Assembly: GCF_016887965.1 (NCBI RefSeq) | Contig: NZ_JAFDVD010000003.1 | Coordinates: forward strand, 1-64,000 | Length of the DNA: 64,000 nt | Source: Phycicoccus sonneratiae | GTDB taxonomy: Bacteria > Actinomycetota > Actinomycetes > Actinomycetales > Dermatophilaceae | Reading direction: 5' to 3' | Shown here: piece by piece, positions 58,101 through 64,000 of the stretch | Numbering within the stretch: position 1 is the stretch's first letter | Layout: each line of letters opens with the position of its first letter | Notes under the pieces: model-generated | What the model saw: the letters and a program-made list of their open reading frames with translations, nothing else | What the model was told of the DNA's origin: nothing | Databases searched by the model: none | Translations under genes and position numbers: made by a program

Positions 58101-59884
58101 TCCTCCAGCGATGCCGCGAGGGCACGACCGGCGACGACGTCGAGGGGTGGCTGGCCTCCCTGGCCTCGGCCCGGCAGGCCATCCCCGTGCGCGTGGCCGG
58201 TGAGGACCGCTGGGCGGCCATCGACGACGCCTCCCGCCTGCGCGACGCCCTCGGCGCCTCCCTGCCGCCGGGCGTGCCGCAGACCTTCCTCGACCCGGTG
58301 CCCGACCCGCTCGGCGACCTCGTCGCCCGGTATGCCCGCACGCACGCGCCGTTCCACGCCGCCGAGGTGGCGCGGGCCTACGGCATCGGGGTGGCCGTCG
58401 CGGCGACGGCGCTGGCCCGGCTCGTCTCCTCCGGGCGCGTCGTCGAGGGCGAGCTGCTGCCCACCGGCGGTGGGTCCACCGAGTTCTGCGACGCCGAGGT
58501 GCTCCGGATGCTCCGCCGGCGCTCGCTCGCGGCGCTGCGCGCCGAGGTCGAGCCGGTCACCCCGGACGCCTTCGGGCGGTTCGTCGGCGAGTGGCAGGGC
58601 GTCGGCGGACGGCTGCGCGGCCGCGACGGGGTCGTCCGGGTCGTCGAGCAGCTGAGCGGCGCGGTGCTGCCGGCCAGCTCGCTCGAGTCGCTCGTCCTCC
58701 CGGCCCGGGTCGCCGACTACTCCCCCGCCCTCCTCGACGAGCTGATGGCCAGCGGCGACGTGCTCTGGTGCGGCCACGGGTCGCTGCCCGGCGACGACGG
58801 CTGGGTCTCGCTCCACCTCGCCGACTCGGCCCACCTCACCCTCCCCGGCCCCGACCCCGACCGCGTCCCGGACGAGCGGGGCATCGCCCTCCTCGACGCC
58901 CTGGCCGGCGGCGGGGCGCACTTCTTCCGCTCGCTGTCCGACCAGGTCGGCAGCACCGACGACGAGGAGCTCGCCACCACCCTCTGGGACCTCGTGTGGG
59001 CCGGGCGGGTCACCGGCGACACCTTCGCCCCGGTCCGGGCCCTCCTCGCCGGCGGCCGCACGGCGCACAAGCGGCCGGCGGCCGGGCCGCGCCGTACCCG
59101 GTACGGCTCCCGGCGCGGCCCGCTCGGGGCGCTGGGCTCGGCGCCCTCGCGGCCCGCCCTCCCGGCCCGGTCCGGGCCGGCCCGCGCGACCGGCCGCTGG
59201 TCGCTGCTCCCGCCGGCCGAGGACGACCCCACCCTGCGGGCCCTGGCCACCGCCGAGCTGCTCCTCGACCGCTACGGCATCGTCACCCGCGGCGCCGTCG
59301 CCGCCGAGGAGGTCCCGGGCGGCTTCGCCGGGGTCTACCGGGTGCTCGGCAAGGCCGAGGAGAGCGGGCGCGTCCGGCGCGGCTACTTCGTCGAGGGGCT
59401 CGGGGCCTCGCAGTTCGGCACCTCGGGCGCGGTCGACCGCCTGCGCGCCGGCACCGGCGGCGAGCGCCGCGCCGAGCCCGTGGCCACGGTGCTGGCGGCC
59501 AGCGACCCCGCGAACCCGTACGGCGCGGCGCTGCCCTGGCCGGACCGCGCAGCCGACCCGTCGGCCGAGGACGCCGCCGACGACAAGCGGCGCCGCCACC
59601 AGCCGGGCCGCAAGGCCGGCGCGGTCGTCGCCGTCGTCGACGGCGACCTCGCCCTCTACGTCGAGCGCGGCGGCAAGACCCTGCTCACCTTCACCGACGA
59701 CCCCGCCCTGCTCGCCCTCGCCGCGACCGCCCTCGCCGACGCCGTCCGCCGGGGCCACCTCGGCCGGATCACCGTCGAGAAGGCCGACGGCGGGCAGCTG
59801 CTCGGCTCCGACCACCCGGTCGGCGCGGCCCTCGAGGCGGCCGGCTTCCACCTCACCCCGCGCGGGCTGCGGATGCGGAGGTGA
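55187..59884 (+). CDS. lhr: Lhr-type ATP-dependent helicase
   Basis: A 1565-residue SF2 helicase. Walker A is APTGSGKT (about 45-52), DEVH-box VVLDEVHAI (about 165), then motif VI QRVGRAGHQ and the long Lhr core followed by winged-helix and C-terminal domains. Lhr unwinds DNA:DNA and DNA:RNA duplexes and is induced by DNA damage in mycobacteria. ATG 55187 and GTG 55178 are both possible; GAGAGGG at 55171-55176 fits the ATG better. Followed after six bases by the nei gene, so the helicase and glycosylase are an operon. Confidence 0.93.
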   Translation: MADDVLDRFSPATAAWFRGSFSAPTAAQEGAWQAVSSGHHALVVAPTGSGKTLSAFLWALDRLAAEPVPEERLKRCRVLYVSPMKALAVDVERNLRSPLVGIRHAATRLGLPEPDISVAVRSGDTPADERRAFARAPSDVLITTPESLFLIMTSAAREALAGVETVVLDEVHAIAGTKRGAHLALTLERLDALLDQPAQRIGLSATVRPVEEVARFLAGGRPVDVVQPPSTKEWDLKVVVPVPDMAELGQPTGDLAGAASGQEQRASIWPHVEERIVDLVADHTSTLVFSNSRRLAERLTTRLNEIWEERVEAADGEDAVQVDGAAPRPAVLKDSPAQVMAQSGQSSGAAPVLARAHHGSVSKEQRGQIEEELKSGRLPAVVATSSLELGIDMGAVDLVVQVESPPSVASGLQRVGRAGHQVGAVSRGVLFPKFRGDLVQTAVVVERMLAGSIEALRVPANPLDVLAQQVVAMCALDEWTVDDVLALARRAAPYATLTRPVLESVLDMLAGRYPSEDFAELRARITWDRLSDTLTGRRGAQRLAVTSGGTIPDRGLYAVFLATGEGPGRRVGELDEEMVYESRVGDLFTLGTSTWRIEDITHDRVLVTPAPGLPGRLPFWKGDSLGRPAELGRAVGEFVREVEALSPAAARERVMAAGLDEWAADNLLTYLREQREATGHVPDDRTIVVERFRDELGDWRIAVHSPFGAQVHAPWALALSARMRDRFGVDVQAMHGDDGIVLRLPDLEWDDVDGLDRRGVGRELLELVTLDPDDVRGLVTDEIGGSALFASRFRECAARALLLPRRRPDRRQPLWQQRQRASQLLEVASRFPTFPIVLEAVRECVQDVFDVPGLVDLMRDVAGRRVTVVEVESSTPSPFAKSLLFGYVAQFLYEGDSPLAERRAAALALDPSLLAELLGGSEGLALRDLLDAEQVARTEAELQRLTPERAARDADDVLDLLRVLGPLPVDGVLQRCREGTTGDDVEGWLASLASARQAIPVRVAGEDRWAAIDDASRLRDALGASLPPGVPQTFLDPVPDPLGDLVARYARTHAPFHAAEVARAYGIGVAVAATALARLVSSGRVVEGELLPTGGGSTEFCDAEVLRMLRRRSLAALRAEVEPVTPDAFGRFVGEWQGVGGRLRGRDGVVRVVEQLSGAVLPASSLESLVLPARVADYSPALLDELMASGDVLWCGHGSLPGDDGWVSLHLADSAHLTLPGPDPDRVPDERGIALLDALAGGGAHFFRSLSDQVGSTDDEELATTLWDLVWAGRVTGDTFAPVRALLAGGRTAHKRPAAGPRRTRYGSRRGPLGALGSAPSRPALPARSGPARATGRWSLLPPAEDDPTLRALATAELLLDRYGIVTRGAVAAEEVPGGFAGVYRVLGKAEESGRVRRGYFVEGLGASQFGTSGAVDRLRAGTGGERRAEPVATVLAASDPANPYGAALPWPDRAADPSAEDAADDKRRRHQPGRKAGAVVAVVDGDLALYVERGGKTLLTFTDDPALLALAATALADAVRRGHLGRITVEKADGGQLLGSDHPVGAALEAAGFHLTPRGLRMRR

Positions 59885-59890
59885 GCGGGC

Positions 59891-60775
59891 GTGCCCGAGG
59901 GTGACACCGTGCACCGCACGGCGTCACGCCTGCACGCAGCGCTGGCCGGGCGGGTCGTCACGCACGCCGAGCTGCGCTGGCCCTCCGCGCCGGACGTCGA
60001 CCTCCGCGGAGCGACCACCCTCGAGGTGGTCGCCCGCGGCAAGCACCTGCTCCACCGCTTCGACACCGGCTCGACCCTCCACACGCACCTGCGGATGGAG
60101 GGTCAGTGGCGCGTCGAGCACCCGGGCCCGCGCACCGACCGTCGCCTGCGCAACCCGGACCTGCGCGCGGCGGTGCTCACCGACGAGTGGTCCGGGCTCG
60201 GCCTGCGGCTCGGGATGCTCTACCTCGTGCCGACGGCCCGCGAGGGTGACCTCGTCGGGCACCTCGGCCCGGACGTCCTCGGCCCCGACTGGGACCCCGC
60301 GCGCGCCCGCGACCGCGTTCTCGCGCACCCGGCGACCCTCGTCGAGGCCCTCCTCGACCAGCGCACGCTCGCCGGCGTCGGCACGTTCTGGGGCAGCGAG
60401 CTGCTCTTCATCGAGCGGCTGCACCCCTGGACGCCGGCCGCGGAGGTCGACCCGGAGCGCCTCGACCGGCTGCTGGCCCGGCTGCACCGGCTGATGGCGG
60501 CCGCCGAGCGCACCGGGTGGCAGGGCAGTACCGGCATCCAGCGGGCCGGCGAGGAGGCCTACGTCCACGCGCGCTCCGGGCGCCCGTGCCGCCGCTGCGG
60601 CACGACGGTGCGGGTCGCGATGGCGGGGGTGGCGCCGCGGGAACGGACCGTCTTCTCGTGCCCGACCTGCCAGGGCGGCCTCGCCCCCACCGACGACGGC
60701 CGGCCGCAGCGGCCGCTCGGCAGCGGCCCGGCGAGCAGCGCACCGCGCGGGAAGTACCGCCGCGGGCGCGGCTGA
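59891..60775 (+). CDS. Fpg/Nei-family DNA glycosylase (Nei2-like endonuclease VIII)
   Basis: A 294-residue base-excision glycosylase/lyase. It starts (GTG) PEGDTVHR, where mature Pro1 and Glu2 are the catalytic residues, and GKHLLHRF carries the Lys. TFWGSELLF and a C-terminal zinc finger with C-x2-C and C-x2-C (PCRRCGTTVRV, FSCPTCQ) complete the enzyme. It removes oxidised pyrimidines. In actinomycetes this Nei2 type commonly follows lhr, as here, indicating joint action on damaged DNA. Confidence 0.92.
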   Translation: MPEGDTVHRTASRLHAALAGRVVTHAELRWPSAPDVDLRGATTLEVVARGKHLLHRFDTGSTLHTHLRMEGQWRVEHPGPRTDRRLRNPDLRAAVLTDEWSGLGLRLGMLYLVPTAREGDLVGHLGPDVLGPDWDPARARDRVLAHPATLVEALLDQRTLAGVGTFWGSELLFIERLHPWTPAAEVDPERLDRLLARLHRLMAAAERTGWQGSTGIQRAGEEAYVHARSGRPCRRCGTTVRVAMAGVAPRERTVFSCPTCQGGLAPTDDGRPQRPLGSGPASSAPRGKYRRGRG

Positions 60776-60794
60776 GGGCCAGGAGGGCGGCCGG

Positions 60795-61103
60795 TCAGGC
60801 GGCGGAGGCGGAGACCTCGTCGGCGGCGCGGGCCGGGCCGACGGGCAGGGTGACCGGGGCGGTGAGGGTCTCGACGCGCTCGACCCGCTCCTGGACGAGG
60901 CCGAGGAGCTCGGAGAGGGTCATGCCGAGGCCGTCGCAGACCGAGCCGAGCAGCTCGGAGGAGGCCTCCTTGGCGCCGCGCTCGATCTCGCTGAGGTAGC
61001 CGAGGGACACCGCGGAGGACGCCGCGACGTCGCGCAGCGTGCGGCCCTGGCCCGTGCGCACCTCGCGCAGGACCTCGCCCATCTCCTGGCGGAGCAGGAT
61101 CAC
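60795..61103 (-). CDS. clgR: ClgR-like XRE-family HTH regulator
   Basis: A 102-residue regulator with an XRE helix-turn-helix (GEVLREVRTGQGRTLRDVAASSAVSLGYLSEIERG, broken up). LGYLSEIERGAKEASSELL is the ClgR signature. ClgR activates clp protease and, in some genera, hflX and recA-linked genes. The tail after the HTH is Val/Ala-rich, without the ClpP-recognised final residues clear. GTG 61103 overlaps the cinA stop by four bases. In actinomycetes clgR follows pgsA-cinA as here. Confidence 0.85.
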   Translation of the reverse strand: MILLRQEMGEVLREVRTGQGRTLRDVAASSAVSLGYLSEIERGAKEASSELLGSVCDGLGMTLSELLGLVQERVERVETLTAPVTLPVGPARAADEVSASAA

Positions 61104-61648
61104 GGGGCCTCCTCCCGTCTCGTCGACACCTCGGTCGTGGGTCCACCGTACCCCCCCGGCCCGGGGTCGGCGCGGAGGTTTCGCGCGGTCCGGTCGAGCA
61201 GGTCGAGCGCGGCGGCCACGGTGGCCCGCCGCACGGCGTCCCGGTCACCCGTGAACGCGTGCCGCTCCACGGCTGTTCCACCGGGACCGCAGACCCCGAC
61301 GAAGACCGTGCCGACGGGCTGCCCGTCGGCGGGCTCGGGGCCCGCGACCCCGGTCGTCGACACCCCGAGGTCGGCCGCGAGCAGGGCCCGGACGCCGGAG
61401 GCCATCGCCGCGGCGACGTCGGGGTCGACCGCGCCGCGCTCGGCGAGCAGCGAGGGGTCGACGCCGAGCACCGAGGCCTTGACGTCGGCGGCGTACGAGA
61501 CCACGCCGCCGCGCACGACCGCCGAGGAGCCGGGGACGTCGGTGAGGGCGGCGCAGACGAGGCCGCCGGTGAGCGACTCGGCGGTCGCGACCCGCAGCCC
61601 GCGCTCGACGAGCAGGCCGACGAGGGCCGTGGCGGCCGCCGGGCTCAC
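61100..61648 (-). CDS. cinA: CinA C-terminal-type nicotinamide-nucleotide amidohydrolase
   Basis: A 182-residue protein with only the CinA C-terminal (PncC) domain: AESLTGGLVCAALTDVPGSS, GGVVSYAADVKASVLGV and TGVAGPEPADGQPVGTVFVG. It deamidates nicotinamide mononucleotide to NaMN, recycling NAD from ligase products. The N-terminal ADP-ribose pyrophosphatase domain of full CinA is missing, as in other actinobacteria. GTG 61648 overlaps the pgsA stop (GTGA). Confidence 0.92.
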   Translation of the reverse strand: MSPAAATALVGLLVERGLRVATAESLTGGLVCAALTDVPGSSAVVRGGVVSYAADVKASVLGVDPSLLAERGAVDPDVAAAMASGVRALLAADLGVSTTGVAGPEPADGQPVGTVFVGVCGPGGTAVERHAFTGDRDAVRRATVAAALDLLDRTARNLRADPGPGGYGGPTTEVSTRREEAP

Positions 61649-62391
61649 GGCGTCGGCCGGCCGGTCTGCCGGGCGGCGCGCTCGGCCCGCTTGCGCTCGG
61701 CGCGCGGGCTGGTCTGCCGCAGGCGCAGGGCCTGGACGAGGTAGTCCACGCCGGTGACGACGGTGACGACGACCGCGGCTCCGAGCAGGGTCCACGCGAG
61801 GGCGTCCCAGAAGCCCGGCACGGGCAGGGTCCAGCGCGGCCAGAGGAAGAACCCGATGCCGAAGGCCTGGAGGAGGGTCTTGAGCTTGCCACCGCGGTTC
61901 GCGGCCATCACCCCGTGCCGGATGACCCAGAACCGCACCGCGGTGACACCCCACTCGCGGACGAGCACGAGCGCCGTGACCCACCACATGACCTCGCCGA
62001 CGCTCGAGAGGCCGACGAGGGCCATCGTCACGAGCGCCTTGTCGGCGATCGGGTCGATGACCTTGCCGACGTTCGTCACGAGGCCGCGGCTGCGGGCCAG
62101 GTCGCCGTCGATGCGGTCGGTGACCATCGCGACGGCGAAGACGCCGAACGCCGCCCAGCGGAACGACGGCTCGTCGCCGCCGTGGGCCAGGAGCAGCCAG
62201 CCGAAGACCGGCACGAGGGCCAGCCGGAACACCGTGAGGTAGTTCGCGATGTTCCACGCGCTCGGCCCGGTCTCGGGCACCGCCGGGCTCGCGGGGTCGA
62301 TGCCGACCCGGTAGGGGTCGCTCATCCGCCCGTCGGCGAGCGGCCCCGGGCGGACCGGTCGAGGCGGGCGTGGGGTCGTGGGCTCGCTCAT
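61645..62391 (-). CDS. pgsA: CDP-diacylglycerol-glycerol-3-phosphate 3-phosphatidyltransferase
   Basis: A 248-residue membrane enzyme making phosphatidylglycerol phosphate. The CDP-alcohol phosphatidyltransferase motif D-G-x2-A-R-x8-G-x3-D-x3-D is complete ([19 protein letters not shown]). About five helices. ATG 62391 overlaps the rimO stop; ATG 62325 (MSDPYRVG) would drop a proline-rich tail of 22 residues. The C-terminus is basic ([12 protein letters not shown]). Confidence 0.93.
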   Translation of the reverse strand: MSEPTTPRPPRPVRPGPLADGRMSDPYRVGIDPASPAVPETGPSAWNIANYLTVFRLALVPVFGWLLLAHGGDEPSFRWAAFGVFAVAMVTDRIDGDLARSRGLVTNVGKVIDPIADKALVTMALVGLSSVGEVMWWVTALVLVREWGVTAVRFWVIRHGVMAANRGGKLKTLLQAFGIGFFLWPRWTLPVPGFWDALAWTLLGAAVVVTVVTGVDYLVQALRLRQTSPRAERKRAERAARQTGRPTP

Positions 62392-63806
62392 CGCGGCTCC
62401 ACGAGGAGGTCGACCCCCTCGGCCCCGACGACGACGCCGTCGACGAAGGTCCCGACCGCGGGCAGCGGGACGCCGGCCGGGACGCGCACGTGGCAGACGC
62501 CGTCGACGTCCGGGCCCTGGTGGTCGGCGCGCCCGACGACGACGAGCGCGTCGTCGTCGTCGGTCTCCTCGACGAGGACGGTGACCGGCTCGCCGACGCG
62601 CTCGAGGGCCCGCTGGGCGGTCAGCTCCTCGACGAGCGCCGAGATGCGCTCGACGCGCTCGGCGACGACCTCCTCGGGCAGGTGGCCGTCGAGCCCCTCG
62701 CCCTCGGTGCCGTCCTCGTCGGAGTAGCCGAACACGCCGACCACGTCGAGCCGGGCGGCGACGAGGAAGCGTTCGAGCTCGTCGACGTCGGCCTCGGTCT
62801 CGCCGGGGAAGCCGACGATGACGTTGCTGCGCGCCCCGGCGAGCGGCTGGCGCTCGCGCACCCCCTCGAGCAGGCCGAGGAAGGGCTCGGTGCCGCCGAA
62901 GCGGCGCATCCGGCGCAGCAGCGGGGTCGAGGCGTGCTGGAAGGACAGGTCGTACCACGGCGAGACGCCGGGCGTGGCGGCCATCGTCTCGAGGAGGCCG
63001 GGGCGGACCTCGGCCGGCTGGAGGTAGGACACCCGCACCCGCTCGACCCCCTCGATGCCGGTCAGCTCGGGGAGGAGCGACTCGAGCAGCGTGAGGTCGC
63101 CGAGGTCCTTGCCGTACGAGGTCGAGTTCTCGCTGACGAGGAAGAGCTCGCGGACGCCCTGGCCGGCGAGCCAGCGGGCCTCGGCGAGGACGTCGGTGGG
63201 CCGGCGCGAGACGAACGAGCCGCGGAACATCGGGATGGCGCAGAAGGCGCAGCGGCGGTCGCAGCCGCTGGCGATCTTCAGCGGCGCCCACGGCGCCGAG
63301 CCGAGGCGGGAGCGCACGACCTCGGCGTCGTGGCCGGGCAGCGCGACGGCGTCGGCGGCGGCCGGCCGGGCGACCGGCGAGAGCGGCAGCAGCCGGCGCC
63401 GGTCGGTGGGCACGTGCGACTCCGGGCGCCCGCCGTCGAGGATCGAGCGCAGGTGCGAGGACATGTCGGCGTAGGAGTCGAAGCCGAGCACCGCGTCGGC
63501 GTCGGGCAGCTCGTCGGCGAGGGTCCTCCCGTACCGCTCGGCGAGGCAGCCGACGGCGACGACGGCGCGGGTGCGCCCGGTCTCCTTGAGGTCGGCGGCC
63601 TCGAGGAGGGTGTCGATGGAGTCCTTCTTGGCCTGCTCGACGAACCCGCAGGTGTTGACGAGGGCGACGTCGGCGTCGGCCGCGTCGTCGACGAGGGTCC
63701 ACCCGTCGGCGGCCAGCCGCCCGGCGAGCTCCTCGGAGTCGACCTCGTTGCGGGTGCAGCCGAGGGTCACGAGCGCGACGCTGCCGCGGGTCGCACTGGT
63801 GGTCAT
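62388..63806 (-). CDS. rimO: Ribosomal protein S12 methylthiotransferase
   Basis: A 472-residue radical-SAM methylthiotransferase that modifies Asp88 of S12. UPF0004 Cys17, Cys53 and Cys87, radical-SAM Cys182, Cys186 and Cys189 (GCDRRCAFC). [10 protein letters not shown] and [15 protein letters not shown] distinguish it from MiaB. ATG 63804-63806 is six bases from TAGAGT (complement of 63813-63818), a leaderless start. It heads the coupled operon rimO-pgsA-cinA-clgR, with 4-bp overlaps at each junction. Confidence 0.94.
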   Translation of the reverse strand: MTTSATRGSVALVTLGCTRNEVDSEELAGRLAADGWTLVDDAADADVALVNTCGFVEQAKKDSIDTLLEAADLKETGRTRAVVAVGCLAERYGRTLADELPDADAVLGFDSYADMSSHLRSILDGGRPESHVPTDRRRLLPLSPVARPAAADAVALPGHDAEVVRSRLGSAPWAPLKIASGCDRRCAFCAIPMFRGSFVSRRPTDVLAEARWLAGQGVRELFLVSENSTSYGKDLGDLTLLESLLPELTGIEGVERVRVSYLQPAEVRPGLLETMAATPGVSPWYDLSFQHASTPLLRRMRRFGGTEPFLGLLEGVRERQPLAGARSNVIVGFPGETEADVDELERFLVAARLDVVGVFGYSDEDGTEGEGLDGHLPEEVVAERVERISALVEELTAQRALERVGEPVTVLVEETDDDDALVVVGRADHQGPDVDGVCHVRVPAGVPLPAVGTFVDGVVVGAEGVDLLVEPR

Positions 63807-63864
63807 GCCGCCACTCTAGTTGCGGGCCGCGACGCCTCCGGCCACCCCCGGTAGGGTCGCGCGC

Positions 63865-64000
63865 ATGCTCGACGACACCGGGGCCCGGATCCGCACGCTC
63901 CTCGAGCGCCACCCGGTCCTCGACGGCCACAACGACCTCCCGTGGGAGGCCCGCGAGCGCGCCGCCTACGACTGGGAGCGCCTCGACCTCGCCGCCGGGG
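63865..64000 (+). CDS. Membrane dipeptidase (peptidase M19), partial at window end
   Basis: Only the first 45 residues are present: MLDDTGARIRTLLERHPVLD and GHNDLPWEARERAAYDWE. The stretch PVLDGHNDLPW, with a metal-binding His and Asp, is the M19 N-terminal signature. TAGGGT (63852-63857) is seven bases before ATG 63865, so leaderless transcription is likely. It runs off the window. Confidence 0.85.
   Translation, partial: MLDDTGARIRTLLERHPVLDGHNDLPWEARERAAYDWERLDLAAG

Noticed and set aside
55064-59914. Minus-strand open frame of about 1600 codons opposite lhr
   Set aside because: Same GC-rich shadow effect. The + strand encodes complete helicase motifs and the opposite frame has no signal or domain.

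Overview
The window is very GC-rich DNA (roughly 73% by eye) from an actinomycete. Gene content and order (hemW, lepA, rpsT, holA, hflX, dapF, miaA, miaB, recX, recA, then clgR-cinA-pgsA-rimO), frequent GTG starts, GTGA/ATGA stop-start overlaps and many leaderless promoters fit the Actinomycetota. The flavour is that of Dermatophilaceae/Intrasporangiaceae-like soil genera, but this placement is an inference from general resemblance. The first 113 bases are an implausible C homopolymer (17-113) that cuts off the end of hemW and probably marks a contig end or a sequencing artefact.

Layout. 1-3.3 kb: hemW, a tyrosine phosphatase, a DUF4442 thioesterase-like protein and a Nudix hydrolase. 3.3-16.9 kb: the accessory heart of the window, all on the + strand. 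It holds a degenerate SARP-type regulator, a 1523-residue secreted protein built from three copies of an unnamed ~235-residue module alternating with HYDIN/ASPM-type Ig domains, a full SARP regulator, a response regulator/histidine kinase pair plus a stand-alone receiver, and a translationally coupled cassette of Tat-exported multicopper oxidase, signal peptidase I, CopC and CopD. Similar upstream motifs precede three of these units. 16.9-30 kb: MFS transporter, lepA, a 61-bp tandem hairpin repeat, a PemK-like protein, rpsT, holA, a P-loop protein, a DinG-type helicase, fhs, a double-GNAT protein and hflX. 30-38 kb: a methyltransferase, a VapBC-type toxin-antitoxin pair, gamma-glutamyltransferase, dapF-miaA-def (minus strand), two small proteins and miaB. 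38-41.5 kb: the ATP-grasp/alpha-E/transglutaminase cassette. 41.6-47.8 kb: YccF, recX-recA with two recognisable DNA-damage promoter elements, a homocysteine methyltransferase, an ABC-2 exporter and DUF3046. 47.8-50.8 kb: the agmatine-to-putrescine pair and an ArsR/SRPBCC pair with a clear operator. 50.8-55 kb: a DHFR-like reductase, GNAT, a luciferase-like oxidoreductase and a second repeat-rich secreted protein. 55-64 kb: lhr helicase-nei glycosylase, clgR-cinA-pgsA-rimO, and the start of a membrane dipeptidase.

How parts work together. Housekeeping themes are translation and tRNA modification (lepA, rpsT, miaA, miaB, rimO, def, hflX), DNA repair (recA, recX, dinG, lhr, nei) and cell-envelope metabolism (dapF, pgsA). 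The accessory block reads as an extracytoplasmic system: two SARP-like and three two-component regulators surround a large modular surface protein, a copper oxidase, a signal peptidase and copper-handling proteins. No rRNA, tRNA, CRISPR array, IS element or prophage was seen.
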